NCBI RefSeq assembly: GCF_022899355.1
Contig: NZ_JALJCK010000009.1
Location: 186,001-250,000, forward strand
Direction of reading: 5' to 3'
DNA from: Shinella yambaruensis
GTDB taxonomy: Bacteria; Pseudomonadota; Alphaproteobacteria; Rhizobiales; Rhizobiaceae
Length of the DNA stretch: 64,000 bases
Shown: piece after piece, positions 29,759-39,401 of the stretch
Position numbering within the stretch: the stretch's first letter is position 1
Layout: every line of letters begins with the position of its first letter
Notes under the pieces: model-generated
Seen by the model: only the letters and a program-made list of their open reading frames with translations
Told to the model about the DNA's origin: nothing
Databases searched by the model: none
Made by a program: the position numbers and the translations under genes

Positions 29759-30399
29759 GCAACTATCTCCTCGAACTCGCCTCGCTGATGGCGATCTTCG
29801 CCTTCGCCATCGTCTCGCCCGGCGCGGATCTCGCCATGGTGATGCGCCAGTCGATCGTGCATGGGCGGCGTGCGGCGATCGTCACGTCCTTCGGCATCGG
29901 CACGTCGCTGATGTTCCACGTCGCCTACACGATCCTCGGCCTCGGCCTCCTCATTTCCCAGTCGATCTACCTTTTCAACATCGTGAAGTGGTGCGGCGTC
30001 GCCTATCTCGTCTACATCGGCATCAAGGCGCTCAGGGCCGGCAAGGCCGACCTTTCCGTCGAGACGGTGAAGGGCGGCGAAGACGGCAAGGGCGGGCAAT
30101 CGGCATTGCGCGCCTTCGGCCTCGGCTTCCTCGCCAATGCGCTGAACCCCAAGCCGGTCTTCTTCTTCCTGTCGATTTTCTCCACGGTCGTCAGCGCCCA
30201 CACGCCGATCGCCATCAAGTTCGGCTACGGCCTCGTCATGGCCACCTGCCTCATCGCCTGGTTCGTCGGCGTCTCGCTCTTCATGACGACGCCGAAGATG
30301 CGTGCGGCCTTCGCGCGCATGAGCCAGTGGATCGACCGGGCGAGCGGCCTCGTCTTCATCGCCCTCGGCATCAAGCTCGCCACGGAAAAGGCCCACTGA
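29755..30399 (+). CDS. LysE family translocator
   Basis: A 214-residue protein of the LysE/RhtB amino-acid exporter superfamily, with five to six membrane helices and the family pattern SPGADLAMVMRQSIVHGRRAA (near 20-40), YLVYIGIKALRAG (about 81-93) and GFLANALNPKPVFFFLS. It probably exports an amino acid or related metabolite; the substrate is unknown. It overlaps the MAPEG stop by four bases, so translation is coupled. Confidence 0.9.
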   Translation: MSNYLLELASLMAIFAFAIVSPGADLAMVMRQSIVHGRRAAIVTSFGIGTSLMFHVAYTILGLGLLISQSIYLFNIVKWCGVAYLVYIGIKALRAGKADLSVETVKGGEDGKGGQSALRAFGLGFLANALNPKPVFFFLSIFSTVVSAHTPIAIKFGYGLVMATCLIAWFVGVSLFMTTPKMRAAFARMSQWIDRASGLVFIALGIKLATEKAH

Positions 30400-30402
30400 G
30401 CG

Positions 30403-30891
30403 ATGCGCGCCGTCCTCGTCCTTGCCGGATTTCTTGCCGCAACCGCCGCCTCGGCGGCGGAGTGCCGGCAGGACCGCGCGCTCTATGCGGATCGCGACGG
30501 GGCCTATGAGCTCACCTTCGAGCCTGTCGGTTCCGACGCGGCCGCGACGAGCCATCATTTCAAGCTGAAGATCCTGGCGAGCGGCGTGGTGCTCGACGGT
30601 GTCGTCATGCCGGGCGAGCCCGCCCGCTCGAACGGCATGGTCATGCACGATTGCCCGGAAGGGGACGTGACCGGCGAGGAGATCGCCGCCTGCACCGTCT
30701 GGGAGGGCGTGATCTACGCGCTCGACGGCGCCGGTGATGCCGGCCTCCTGCCGGAGGAGGGGGCTGCGGCGGCCGAAACCCTGCTTCTTTCCGGCTTCGG
30801 GCCGTCGGTGCGCTATTCGACGCTGTGGGACGACGGCAAGGCGACCGTGGCGCCCTGGGACGTCTTCAGGCGGAAAGAATGCGCGCCATGA
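30403..30891 (+). CDS. Exported hypothetical protein
   Basis: A 162-residue protein with a signal peptide (MRAVLVLAGFLAATAASA, cut near residue 19). It holds four mature cysteines (ECRQ, HDCPEG, AACTVW, KECAP) that could pair in the periplasm, and no recognised domain. It begins three bases after the LysE-like gene and overlaps the SDR gene start (ATGA at 30888). The close linkage suggests these four genes share a role. Confidence 0.75.
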   Translation: MRAVLVLAGFLAATAASAAECRQDRALYADRDGAYELTFEPVGSDAAATSHHFKLKILASGVVLDGVVMPGEPARSNGMVMHDCPEGDVTGEEIAACTVWEGVIYALDGAGDAGLLPEEGAAAAETLLLSGFGPSVRYSTLWDDGKATVAPWDVFRRKECAP

Positions 30892-31640
30892 CGGAGGCTC
30901 CCGTTCTTCTCGTCACCGGCGGCAGCCGCGGCATCGGCGCCAGCGTCTGCCGCATGGCGGGCGCCGCCGGCTGGCAGGTCGCGGTGAACTATGCCGCCAA
31001 TCGCGACGCGGCCGAGGCCGTTGTCGGCGACATCAGGGCGCTTGGCGGCTCGGCGATCCCGGTCGGCGGCGATGTCGGGACGGAACTCGGCCTTGCCTCC
31101 ATCTTCTCCGCCATCGACGGTACGTTCGGCCGGCTCGACGGGCTCGTCAACAATGCGGGCATCATCGCGCTGCCGCAGCGCGTCGACGAGATGTCCGCCG
31201 AGCGGCTGGAGCGCATGTTCGCCGTCAACGTGATGGGCTCGATCCGCTGCGCGCAGGAGGCTGTCCGCCGCATGTCGACGCGCCACGGCGGCAAGGGCGG
31301 CTCCATCGTCAACATCTCGTCGGTCGCCGCTCTCCTCGGTGCGGCCGGGCAATATGTCGACTATGCCGCCAGCAAGGGCGCCATCGAGAGTTTCACCGTC
31401 GGCCTCGCGCGCGAGGTCGCCGCGGAGGGCGTGCGCGTCAATCTCGTGCGCCCCGGCATCATCGATACCGACATCCACGCTTCCGGCGGCCTGCCGGACC
31501 GGGCGCGCGACATGGCGTCGCTCATCCCGATGCAGCGGCCGGGCACGGCCGATGAAGTCGCCCATTCCATTCTCTATCTTCTCTCCGATGCGGCGTCCTA
31601 TGTGACGGGTGCCGCCCTCAACGTCAGCGGCGGGCGCTAG
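30888..31640 (+). CDS. SDR family oxidoreductase
   Basis: 250 residues. It has TGGSRGIGA (10-18) for NAD(P) binding, NNAG at 88-91, and the catalytic residues S144 or S145, Y159 and K163 (YAASK). It is closest to the classical FabG/glucose-1-dehydrogenase-like group, with no specific substrate recognisable. The start at 30888 overlaps the previous stop; an in-frame ATG three codons upstream (30879) is possible. Confidence 0.9.
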   Translation: MTEAPVLLVTGGSRGIGASVCRMAGAAGWQVAVNYAANRDAAEAVVGDIRALGGSAIPVGGDVGTELGLASIFSAIDGTFGRLDGLVNNAGIIALPQRVDEMSAERLERMFAVNVMGSIRCAQEAVRRMSTRHGGKGGSIVNISSVAALLGAAGQYVDYAASKGAIESFTVGLAREVAAEGVRVNLVRPGIIDTDIHASGGLPDRARDMASLIPMQRPGTADEVAHSILYLLSDAASYVTGAALNVSGGR

Positions 31641-31665
31641 CCCCCCCGCGCAGGAAGGACTTGTC

Positions 31666-33072
31666 ATGGCATATGATCTCATCGTTATCGGTTCCGGCCC
31701 CGGCGGCTATGTCTGCGCCATCAAGGCGGCCCAGCTCGGCCTCAAGGTCGCGGTCGTCGAAAAGCGTGCCACCTACGGCGGCACCTGCCTCAATGTCGGC
31801 TGCATCCCCTCCAAGGCGCTGCTGCATGCCTCCGAGACCTACAGCCATGCCGCCCACGGTCTGGACGCGCTCGGCATCGAGGGCGTCAAGCCGGTGCTAA
31901 ACCTTTCCAAGATGATGGGGCACAAGGATGCGACGGTGAAGTCGAATGTCGACGGCGTCGCCTTCCTCTTCAAGAAGAACAAGATCGACGGCATCCAGGG
32001 CACCGGCAAGGTGCTCGGCGCGGGCAAGGTCTCCGTCACCAACGACAAGGGCGAGGAACAGGTCCTCGAGACGAAGAACATCGTCATCGCCACGGGCTCC
32101 GACGTCGCCGGCATTCCGGGCGTCCCGGTCGAGATCGACGAGACGGTCATCGTCTCCTCGACCGGCGGCATCGCGCTCGACAAGGTGCCGGCCCACCTCA
32201 TCGTCGTCGGCGGTGGCGTCATCGGCCTCGAGCTCGGCTCCGTCTGGGCCCGCCTCGGCGCCAAGGTCACCGTGGTCGAATATCTCGACACCATCCTCGG
32301 CGGCATGGACGGCGATGTCTCCAAGCAGTTCCAGCGCATGCTGGTCAAGCAGGGCATGGAGTTCAAGCTCGGCGCCAAGGTGACGGGCGTCGAGAAGGTG
32401 GGTTCCGGCGCCAAGGTGACCTTCGAGCCGGTCAAGGGCGGCGAGGCCACGACGATCGAAGCCGACGTCGTGCTGATCGCCACCGGCCGCAAGCCCTATA
32501 CCGAAGGCCTCGGTCTCAAGGAAGCCGGCGTCGCGCTGGATAATCGCGGCCGTGTAGAGATCGACAACCACTTCCAGACCAACGTCGCCGGCATCTATGC
32601 CATCGGCGACGTGGTGCGCGGCCCGATGCTCGCCCACAAGGCGGAAGACGAGGGTGTCGCCGTTGCCGAAATCCTCGCGGGCCAGGCCGGCCATGTGAAC
32701 TACGACGTCATTCCGAGCGTCGTCTACACGCAGCCGGAAGTCGCCTCCGTCGGCAAGACGGAAGAGGAACTGAAGGCCGCGGGCATCGCCTACAAGGCCG
32801 GCAAGTTCCCCTTCACCGCGAACGGCCGCGCCCGCGCCATGCTGGCGACGGACGGCTTCGTCAAGGTGCTGGCGGACAAGGAGACGGACCGCGTGCTCGG
32901 CGTGCACATCGTCGGCTTCGGCGCCGGCGAGATGATCCACGAGGCGGCCGTGCTGATGGAATTCGGCGGCTCCTCCGAAGACCTCGGCCGCACCTGCCAC
33001 GCGCACCCGACCATGTCGGAAGCCGTCAAGGAAGCCGCGCTCGCGACCTTCTTCAAGCCGATCCACATGTGA
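31666..33072 (+). CDS. lpdA: Dihydrolipoamide dehydrogenase (E3)
   Basis: A 468-residue flavoprotein. The redox disulphide is C41/C46 in [13 protein letters not shown], and the active-site H447 and E452 lie in [10 protein letters not shown]. It reoxidises the dihydrolipoyl group of SucB with NAD, completing the 2-oxoglutarate dehydrogenase complex. It follows the SDR gene by 25 bases and ends at a hairpin, so it is the last gene of the block. Confidence 0.97.
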   Translation: MAYDLIVIGSGPGGYVCAIKAAQLGLKVAVVEKRATYGGTCLNVGCIPSKALLHASETYSHAAHGLDALGIEGVKPVLNLSKMMGHKDATVKSNVDGVAFLFKKNKIDGIQGTGKVLGAGKVSVTNDKGEEQVLETKNIVIATGSDVAGIPGVPVEIDETVIVSSTGGIALDKVPAHLIVVGGGVIGLELGSVWARLGAKVTVVEYLDTILGGMDGDVSKQFQRMLVKQGMEFKLGAKVTGVEKVGSGAKVTFEPVKGGEATTIEADVVLIATGRKPYTEGLGLKEAGVALDNRGRVEIDNHFQTNVAGIYAIGDVVRGPMLAHKAEDEGVAVAEILAGQAGHVNYDVIPSVVYTQPEVASVGKTEEELKAAGIAYKAGKFPFTANGRARAMLATDGFVKVLADKETDRVLGVHIVGFGAGEMIHEAAVLMEFGGSSEDLGRTCHAHPTMSEAVKEAALATFFKPIHM

Positions 33073-33078
33073 TCCGGT

Positions 33079-33112
33079 CAGGCGGCTGCGACAACCGGCC
33101 GCCTGTCTTCGC
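33079..33112 (+). terminator. Putative terminator of lpdA
   Basis: The stem CAGGCGGC / GCCGCCTG (33079-33086 and 33098-33105) has an 11-base loop and is followed by TCTTCG, six bases after the lpdA stop. The T-tract is weak. Confidence 0.5.
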
Positions 33113-33146
33113 CCGGCGAAGAGGCGCACCATGGAGGCCTCAAAGG

Positions 33147-33653
33147 ATGGCCTTCATGTCCCCCGTTTCGAGACCGGTCTCGCTTCCGCATCCGCTTCTG
33201 CCTGCCGCCGACTGGGCGGATCGCTTCACGCTGGGCCTGCCCGTCGAGAACCTCACGGCGCGGGAGGCGGCGCGGCTGGCGCTCGAACACCCACCAGCCT
33301 GGGTGCGCCGGCTCATGGCGCTGCGCAATGCGCTCGTCCGGCCGTTCGGCCTGAAAGGGGCGGCCGAGAAGGTCGTGCCGTCGGAGACGGAGATCGGCGG
33401 CTTTCCGGTTATCAGCGCGAGCGACGACCGGGTTGTGCTCGGTTTCGACGACAGGCATCTCAATTTCCGCATCGTCATCGATGTCCGGCAGGACCGGCCG
33501 AGTGGCCAGACGCTCAGCGTGATGACGCTCGTCCACCGCAACAACCTGCTCGGCCGGCTTTATCTTGCCGCCGTCATGCCGTTCCACAAGCTGATCGTCC
33601 GCACCATGCTGGCCGGCATCGGCCGCAGGATTTCACGCACGCAGGAGCCATGA
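33147..33653 (+). CDS. DUF2867 domain-containing protein
   Basis: A 168-residue protein. The frame contains the DUF2867-type pattern ADWADRFTLGLP near 18-29, NALVRPFGLKG, a central FPVISASDDRVVLGFDDRHLNFRIVID-type beta region and a hydrophobic basic C-terminus (VIVRTML-like). Members have SRPBCC-like character and no known function. GGAGG nine bases upstream supports the start at 33147; another ATG lies at 33156. Confidence 0.75.
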   Translation: MAFMSPVSRPVSLPHPLLPAADWADRFTLGLPVENLTAREAARLALEHPPAWVRRLMALRNALVRPFGLKGAAEKVVPSETEIGGFPVISASDDRVVLGFDDRHLNFRIVIDVRQDRPSGQTLSVMTLVHRNNLLGRLYLAAVMPFHKLIVRTMLAGIGRRISRTQEP

Positions 33654-33656
33654 GGC

Positions 33657-34739
33657 TCAGGGCACGACGGTGACGGTGAAGCCCTGCTTGCGCAGCAGCT
33701 CCACGACCCCTTCCGGGCCGGCAAGATGCAACGCGCCGACCGCGACGAAGACGTTGCCGCCGGCGAGGATCGGCGCGGCGCGCTCCGCCATCGTGTGGTT
33801 GCGGTCGATGATGATGCGCTGCTCGAAATCGGCATAGGCTTCGGCGTCCGCGTCCGTCTCGGGCGCGGCGGCGCGCATCATGGGCATGATCATGCCGGTA
33901 TCGCCGGAAAGATAGAGCTGGCTCATCGTCTCGATGACGTCCTTCAGCGTGTCGCCGAGTTCCAGGGTCTGGACGAGACCCTGGACCTGCGGTTCGAGCG
34001 GCAGGGAATCGAGCGCGGAAATCTGCTCGACAAGCGTTTCGAGGCCCTTCAGCGTCTTGCCCTCGGCAAGCGCGTCCTTGGCGAGGCGCTGGTCGAGGAA
34101 GGCGGCGCCGGCCGTCTTGCGGGCGATTTCGCAGGCCGGCAGCGCCACGAAGCTCGCGATCATCCAAGGCTTCATGCGGCCGACCGCGGCGAGCGAGAGC
34201 CCGCGGCGCTTTAGGCCTTCGGCCAGTTTCTCGGCGCCCTCCTCGTCGAGGAAGTCGGTGATGGACCTGCCGTCGGTGAACATGGTGAGGTCGGGACGGG
34301 TGAGCATCGCCGCGCCGGCCTTCTTCTCGTCGGCGATCTCGTCCGATTCGACCACGATCGTTGCGGCCTCGGCAAAGGCGGTGCGTGCCGCCTCCGGCAT
34401 GGCGAGCACGCGCGGGTCCGTCACATGCATGGTGCCGAGCAGCCAGGAGGCGGGCTGGCCGTCCTTCTCGATCTTCCAGAAGATGCCCTTGCCGTTCGGC
34501 ACGCCATCGGCCTCGGCCCGCAGCTTGGCATAGCCGGCCGGATCGTCCTTTTCGAATTTTTCCAAGAGATTGACGCCGCCGCAGACGGGCGGCTCCTGCG
34601 CGCTAGCCGGCGAGAGGGCGGCAAGCACGAAGAGGAAGGAGAGGGCGACCAGCACATGGACGGCGGCCAGCCCCCAGAGGCCGGCATCGGCCAGCCGGTC
34701 GGCAAGCGCCGGGCGCTGTCTGCGAAGAAGGACTGTCAT
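33657..34739 (-). CDS. TraB/GumN family protein
   Basis: A 360-residue protein anchored by an N-terminal membrane segment (about 25-47). The family motif GTMHVTDPR (about 120-128) and the C-terminal VGALHLAGPEGVVELLRKQGF are visible. TraB/GumN proteins resemble the erythromycin-esterase/Tiki metalloprotease superfamily and may be metal-dependent hydrolases facing the periplasm. The gene is convergent with the DUF2867 gene. Confidence 0.87.
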   Translation of the reverse strand: MTVLLRRQRPALADRLADAGLWGLAAVHVLVALSFLFVLAALSPASAQEPPVCGGVNLLEKFEKDDPAGYAKLRAEADGVPNGKGIFWKIEKDGQPASWLLGTMHVTDPRVLAMPEAARTAFAEAATIVVESDEIADEKKAGAAMLTRPDLTMFTDGRSITDFLDEEGAEKLAEGLKRRGLSLAAVGRMKPWMIASFVALPACEIARKTAGAAFLDQRLAKDALAEGKTLKGLETLVEQISALDSLPLEPQVQGLVQTLELGDTLKDVIETMSQLYLSGDTGMIMPMMRAAAPETDADAEAYADFEQRIIIDRNHTMAERAAPILAGGNVFVAVGALHLAGPEGVVELLRKQGFTVTVVP

Positions 34740-34817
34740 GGTCGAACTCCCTGTCTTTTCGGCGGACCTGAAACGCGTCGCGATCGTCTGGATTCGCTCC
34801 CGCGCTTCAGGGCCTTG

Positions 34818-34876
34818 ATTTTACGCCTGTCGTTCTCGCAAAACCGCTGGGCACTTTTGTGTGCGACAAGCTCTAG
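34818..34876. repeat. RIME-like degenerate palindrome
   Basis: It contains the AAAACCGCTGGGCACTTTT-type core (34839-34858) flanked by GTCG (34829-34832) and CGAC (34864-34867), and it ends in GCTCTAG. The core resembles the 27995-28034 element, suggesting the same repeat family. It lies in the 180-base gap between the divergent-facing ends of the xerC and TraB/GumN genes. Confidence 0.5.
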
Positions 34877-34919
34877 ACCGGTTGCCCTCACAATCCCTTA
34901 ACGTGCTACGCCTCGGGCC

Positions 34920-35855
34920 TCATGCCCGCGGATGGGCGCGGTCGTAGATTTCGAGCAGCCGGGCGGAATCGACACCCGTATAGACCTGCGTGGTGGAAAG
35001 GCTGGCATGGCCGAGCAGTTCCTGGATGGTGCGCAGGTCCCCTCCGCCGGCCAGCAGGTGCGTGGCGAAGGAATGGCGCAGCGCATGGGGCGTCGCGCTG
35101 TCCGGCAGGCCGAGGGCGCCGCGCAGCTTCTGCATCTCCCGCTGGATGATTGCCGGTTGCAAGGGGCCGCCTCGCGCGCCGCGGAAGAGCGGCTTGTCCT
35201 CCGCAAGCGGGAAGGGGCAGAGCTTTATGTAGTCCTCGACGCCGGCAAGGGCCGGGGCGACCAGCGGCACGATGCGGGTCTTGTCGCCCTTGCCGGTGAT
35301 GCGCAGCGCGGTCGGCGCGCCGGAAAAATCGGCCGGCGTCAGCGACAGCGCCTCGGAAATGCGCAGGCCGCAGCCGTAGAGGAGGGTCAGGACAGCGGCG
35401 TTGCGCAGGCGGATCCACGGTTCCTCGGCCAGCTGTTCGTGGGCGTCGACGACGGCGATCGCCTGCCGGTCGGAGAGCGGCTTCGGCAGCGATTTCGGCT
35501 GTTTCGGCGAGCGCACCGCCGAAACGCCGGCGGCATTGGCAAGGCCCTTGCGCTCCAAGTGGCGCAGGAATGAACGCAGGCCCGCAAGGCCGCGGCCGAG
35601 CGTGCGCGCACCCGCGCCGTCGCGGCGCCGGGCGGCGAGGAAGCCGCGCAGGTCCGCCGGCCGCAGGTCGCCGATGTCCTTGAGCCGCGCCGGGGCGGCA
35701 AGGTGCTGCGTCAGGAAGGCGAGGAACTGGCGGGTGTCGCGCTCATAAGCGTCCAGCGTGTTGCCGGAAAGCCGCCGTTCCTCCGCGAGCGCGGCGAGCC
35801 AGCCCTGGCGCTCGGCCATCAGTGTCGGGTCGGCGATGATGAGGAGATCGGTCAT
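34920..35855 (-). CDS. xerC: Tyrosine recombinase XerC
   Basis: A 311-residue site-specific recombinase with an N-terminal SAM-like core-binding domain and a C-terminal catalytic domain. All catalytic residues are visible: R165 in GCGLRISEAL, K189 in ITGKGDK, H257 and R260 in HALRHSF, H283 in LLGHASLSTTQ, and Y292. It resolves chromosome dimers at dif together with XerD. It is a chromosomal housekeeping gene, not part of a mobile element. Confidence 0.94.
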   Translation of the reverse strand: MTDLLIIADPTLMAERQGWLAALAEERRLSGNTLDAYERDTRQFLAFLTQHLAAPARLKDIGDLRPADLRGFLAARRRDGAGARTLGRGLAGLRSFLRHLERKGLANAAGVSAVRSPKQPKSLPKPLSDRQAIAVVDAHEQLAEEPWIRLRNAAVLTLLYGCGLRISEALSLTPADFSGAPTALRITGKGDKTRIVPLVAPALAGVEDYIKLCPFPLAEDKPLFRGARGGPLQPAIIQREMQKLRGALGLPDSATPHALRHSFATHLLAGGGDLRTIQELLGHASLSTTQVYTGVDSARLLEIYDRAHPRA

Positions 35856-35898
35856 GTCCTGCCCTTTGGCGTTTGCCGGAGCATGGGCGATTTCCGCT

Positions 35899-35913
35899 TA
35901 AGGTTTTGCTAAC
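35899..35913. promoter_or_regulatory. Near-consensus CtrA-type box TTAA-N7-CTAA
   Basis: TTAA (35899-35902) and CTAA (35910-35913) are spaced by seven bases, seven of eight consensus positions. It lies between the divergent xerC and ATPase genes and is about 44-58 bases upstream of the xerC start. Confidence 0.35.
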
Positions 35914-36001
35914 GTTCCCGTCGAGACCGGGCAAAGCGGCCCGCCTTCCTCTCGACACGGTGGCTGGTATAGAGAGGGTCTTCCTTCATTGCGGGACCAC
36001 C

Positions 36002-37138
36002 ATGCTTTTGCGTTCCATGTCCGCCGAAAACTATCGTTCGCTGCGCTCGATCCGCATGGATCTCGGGCGTGTGAACCTGTTCGTCGGCGAGAACGGAGCG
36101 GGGAAATCGAACCTCTACCGCTCGCTCCAGCTGGTCCAGGCCGCGGTGCGCGGCAGCTTCGCCCATGAGATCGCGGCGGAAGGCGGCATGGCTTCGGCGC
36201 TCTGGACGGGCAGGCGGCGGGCGAACGAACCGGTGCGCATCCGCCTCGAGACCGAACTTCTCGACGAGGACCGTGCGATCACCTTCCGCTACCGCGTGGA
36301 AGCCGGGTTGCGCCCGCCGAAGGCGGCCGCGGGCTTTGCCTTCGAGCCGCAGGTCAAGGCGGAGGAGCTGACCATCGAGACCGGGCGGCGGCCGGTGACG
36401 GTGATGAAGCGCGCCGGGCCGGGCATCATGGTGCGCGACGAGACCGGCCGCATGGTCGAGCATCCCGAGCAGGCGCTGACCTCGGAGACGGCCATCGCTC
36501 TGCTCGGCGATGCCGGGCACTATCCGGAGATCGGCACCTTCCGCCGCGCCGTCTCGCAATGGCGCTTCTTCCATGGTTTCCGCTCCGATCGTGATTCGGC
36601 CCTGCGCCAGCCCTGCCTTGCCGTCACCGCGCCGCTGCTCGACCAGGACGGGGCGAACATGGCCGCCGTCTTCGCGACGCTCACCTGGACGCGGGAAGAT
36701 ACGCTCGATCTCGACCGGGCGGTGGCGGACGCGTTCGGCGGGGCGCGGCTTTCCGTGCCGGAGCCGGAGGAGTTCGCCTCCTACGGGCTGGTGTTCCCAC
36801 AGTTTCCCCAGCGCGTCTTCCAGCCGCGCGAGCTTTCGGACGGGCAGATCCGCTTCCTGGCGCTCGCCGCGGCCCTTCTCTCCTATCGCACGCCGCCGCT
36901 GATCGCGCTCAACGAGCCGGAAGCAAGCCTCCATCCGGACATGCTGGCGCCGCTTGCCGACATGATTGCGCGGGCCGCGCAGTCGAGCCAGCTCTGGATC
37001 GTCACCCATTCCGAGCGGCTGGCGCAGGAGGTGGAGACACGCTGCGGCGTGCGTGCGAAGCGCGTCGTGCGCAATGACGGGGCGACCTGGATCGACGGCA
37101 TGCGGCTGACGGGCGAAATGGCCGGGGACGACGAATGA
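36002..37138 (+). CDS. AAA/RecF-SMC-like ATPase (COG4637-type)
   Basis: A 378-residue ABC-type ATPase. The Walker A motif GENGAGKS is at residues 29-36, the signature-like LSDGQIRFLALAAALL near 278-293, a Walker B-like LIALNEPEASLHP near 300-312, and an H-loop WIVTHSER. The Walker B aspartate is replaced by Asn (NEPE), a form seen in predicted COG4637 ATPases. No nuclease or TOPRIM domain is attached, unlike OLD proteins. The biological role is unknown, with DNA repair or chromosome-related function plausible. The start MLLRSM at 36002 is chosen from conservation. Confidence 0.85.
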   Translation: MLLRSMSAENYRSLRSIRMDLGRVNLFVGENGAGKSNLYRSLQLVQAAVRGSFAHEIAAEGGMASALWTGRRRANEPVRIRLETELLDEDRAITFRYRVEAGLRPPKAAAGFAFEPQVKAEELTIETGRRPVTVMKRAGPGIMVRDETGRMVEHPEQALTSETAIALLGDAGHYPEIGTFRRAVSQWRFFHGFRSDRDSALRQPCLAVTAPLLDQDGANMAAVFATLTWTREDTLDLDRAVADAFGGARLSVPEPEEFASYGLVFPQFPQRVFQPRELSDGQIRFLALAAALLSYRTPPLIALNEPEASLHPDMLAPLADMIARAAQSSQLWIVTHSERLAQEVETRCGVRAKRVVRNDGATWIDGMRLTGEMAGDDE

Positions 37139-37196
37139 GGACGGCGGCGATCTTTGCGGTTTTCTTCGCGTCGCGGCGGGGGCATCTTCGCGCCTG

Positions 37197-39401
37197 ATGA
37201 CCAGCGATTCGACCGACCTTTTCGGGGAAAAACTTTTTCCGCGCACGGTGCCCGTGATGGTGCCGGTGCCGACGCCCTTGCCCTATTCCTATTCGGTGCC
37301 GGAGGGCATGGCGGTGGAGCCGGGCTCGATCGTGCAGGTGCCGCTCGGGCCGCGGCTGGTGCCGGGCGTCGTCTGGGACGGCGGCGATGACGGCAAGGTC
37401 GATCCGAAGAAGCTGCGGCCCATCGAGAAGGTGTTCGACTGCCCGCCGCTTTCCAGGGAGATGCGCGATTTCCTCGACTGGGTCTCCGCCTACACGGTGA
37501 CGCCGCCGGGCCTCGTCGCCCGCATGGCGCTGCGCGCGCCCACCGCCTTCGATCCCGAACCGATGATCGAGGGGCTGCGCTTCACCGGCCACCGGCCGGA
37601 GCGGCTGACGAGTGCGCGCGAGCGCGTGCTGGAGCTGATCAAGGACGGCATTCCCTGGACGCGGTCGGGCCTTGCGCATGCCTCCGGCACCTCGACGAGC
37701 GTCATCGACGGGCTCGTGAAGCAGGGCACGTTCGAGACGGTCTTCCTGCCGCCGCCGCCGGTCGTGGCGCCGCCCGATCCGGACTATGTCGCGCCACGGC
37801 TCGAAGGGCCGCAGACGGAGAGCGCTGCGGAACTGGTCGAGAGCGTGCGGAAGGGCGAATTCTCCGTCTCGCTGATCGATGGCATCACCGGTTCGGGCAA
37901 GACGGAGGTCTATTTCGAGGCGATCGCCGAGACGCTGCGGCGGGGCCGGCAGGTGCTCATCCTCCTGCCGGAGATCGCGCTGACGGCAAGTTTCCTGGAG
38001 CGGTTCCAGGATCGTTTCGGTGCCAAGCCCGCGGAGTGGCATTCCGATCTCGCGCCCCGCACTCGCGAAAGGGTCTGGCGGCAGGTGACGACGGGGGATG
38101 TCCGGGTCGTGGCCGGCGCGCGCTCGGCGCTCTTCCTGCCGTTCGAAAATCTCGGCCTCGTCATCGTCGACGAGGAGCATGACCCCGCCTACAAGCAGGA
38201 GGACCGCGTCTTCTACAATGCGCGCGACATGGCGGTGGTCAGGGCGCGCATCGGCGACTTTCCGGCCGTGCTGGTCTCGGCGACGCCTTCGGTGGAAAGC
38301 CGGGTCAACAGCGATGTCGGCCGCTACCGCAAACTGCACCTGCCGACGCGCTACGGCGATGCGGCGCTGCCGGACCTGCATCTCGTGGACATGCGGCGGC
38401 ACCCGCCGGCGCGCGGCGGTTTCCTGTCGCCCGTCATGCTGCGCGGCATTCAGCGCACCATCGAGAAGGGTGAGCAGGCGCTGCTTTTCCTCAACCGTCG
38501 CGGCTACGCGCCGTTGACGCTCTGCCGCGTCTGCGGCCATCGCTTCCAATGCCCGCAATGTTCAAGCTGGCTGGTCGAGCACCGTTTTCGCGGGCAGATC
38601 CAGTGCCACCATTGCGGTTATGCCGAGCGCACGCCCGAGGCCTGCCCGGAATGCGGCACCTTCGACCACCTCGCCGCGTGCGGGCCGGGCGTGGAGCGCA
38701 TTGCGGAGGAGGTGGAGCGGCACTTTCCCGAGGCGCGCACCATCGTGCTTTCCTCCGATCTCATGGGCGTGAAGCGGCTCAGGCTGGAGCTGGAGGCGAT
38801 CGCCCGCGGCGAGGCGGATATCGTCATCGGCACGCAGCTCGTCGCCAAGGGGCACAATTTCCCGCTGATGTCGCTGGTCGGCGTGGTGGATGCGGATCTC
38901 GGGCTTTCCAACGGCGATCCACGGGCGGCCGAGCGGACCTTCCAGCTGCTTTCGCAGGTGACGGGGCGTGCCGGGCGCTCGGGCCTGAAGAGCCACGGCC
39001 TCATCCAGACCTACCAGCCGGCCCATCCCGTCATGCAGGCGATCGTCTCCGGCGATGCGACGGCGTTCTATGACCGCGAGATCGGCGAGCGGGAGAAGGC
39101 GCTGCTGCCGCCGTTCGGCCGGCTCGCCTCGGTCATCGTCTCAGCCGATACGCGCGGCGAGGCGGAGGCGCATGCGCGGGGGCTGCGGCAGGCAGCACCG
39201 CAGGTCTCCGGCATCTCGATCCTCGGTCCGGCGGAGGCGCCGCTGGCGCTGATCCGCGGCCGCCACCGCTTCCGCCTCCTGGTGCATGGCCGGCGGGGCA
39301 GCGACATGCAGGCCTTCCTGCGCGCCATGCTGGCCAATGGGCCGAAGGAGCGCGCCTCGCTGCAGGTGCAGCTCGACATCGATCCGCAGAGTTTCCTCTG
39401 A
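37197..39401 (+). CDS. priA: Primosomal protein N' (replication restart helicase PriA)
   Basis: A 734-residue DNA helicase. It contains GITGSGKTEVY (Walker A), the DEEHD box, and zinc-binding cysteines in CRVCGHRFQCPQC and CHHCGYAERTPEACPEC, followed by motifs ending GRAGR. PriA restarts collapsed replication forks by recognising forked DNA and loading the replicative helicase. Length and domain order are normal. It follows the ATPase gene by 58 bases; the start TGATGACC context is plausible. Confidence 0.96.
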   Translation: MTSDSTDLFGEKLFPRTVPVMVPVPTPLPYSYSVPEGMAVEPGSIVQVPLGPRLVPGVVWDGGDDGKVDPKKLRPIEKVFDCPPLSREMRDFLDWVSAYTVTPPGLVARMALRAPTAFDPEPMIEGLRFTGHRPERLTSARERVLELIKDGIPWTRSGLAHASGTSTSVIDGLVKQGTFETVFLPPPPVVAPPDPDYVAPRLEGPQTESAAELVESVRKGEFSVSLIDGITGSGKTEVYFEAIAETLRRGRQVLILLPEIALTASFLERFQDRFGAKPAEWHSDLAPRTRERVWRQVTTGDVRVVAGARSALFLPFENLGLVIVDEEHDPAYKQEDRVFYNARDMAVVRARIGDFPAVLVSATPSVESRVNSDVGRYRKLHLPTRYGDAALPDLHLVDMRRHPPARGGFLSPVMLRGIQRTIEKGEQALLFLNRRGYAPLTLCRVCGHRFQCPQCSSWLVEHRFRGQIQCHHCGYAERTPEACPECGTFDHLAACGPGVERIAEEVERHFPEARTIVLSSDLMGVKRLRLELEAIARGEADIVIGTQLVAKGHNFPLMSLVGVVDADLGLSNGDPRAAERTFQLLSQVTGRAGRSGLKSHGLIQTYQPAHPVMQAIVSGDATAFYDREIGEREKALLPPFGRLASVIVSADTRGEAEAHARGLRQAAPQVSGISILGPAEAPLALIRGRHRFRLLVHGRRGSDMQAFLRAMLANGPKERASLQVQLDIDPQSFL

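Noticed and set aside
34920-35855. Mobile-element integrase
   Set aside because: Length and residues match housekeeping XerC, and no attachment sites or other mobile genes flank it.
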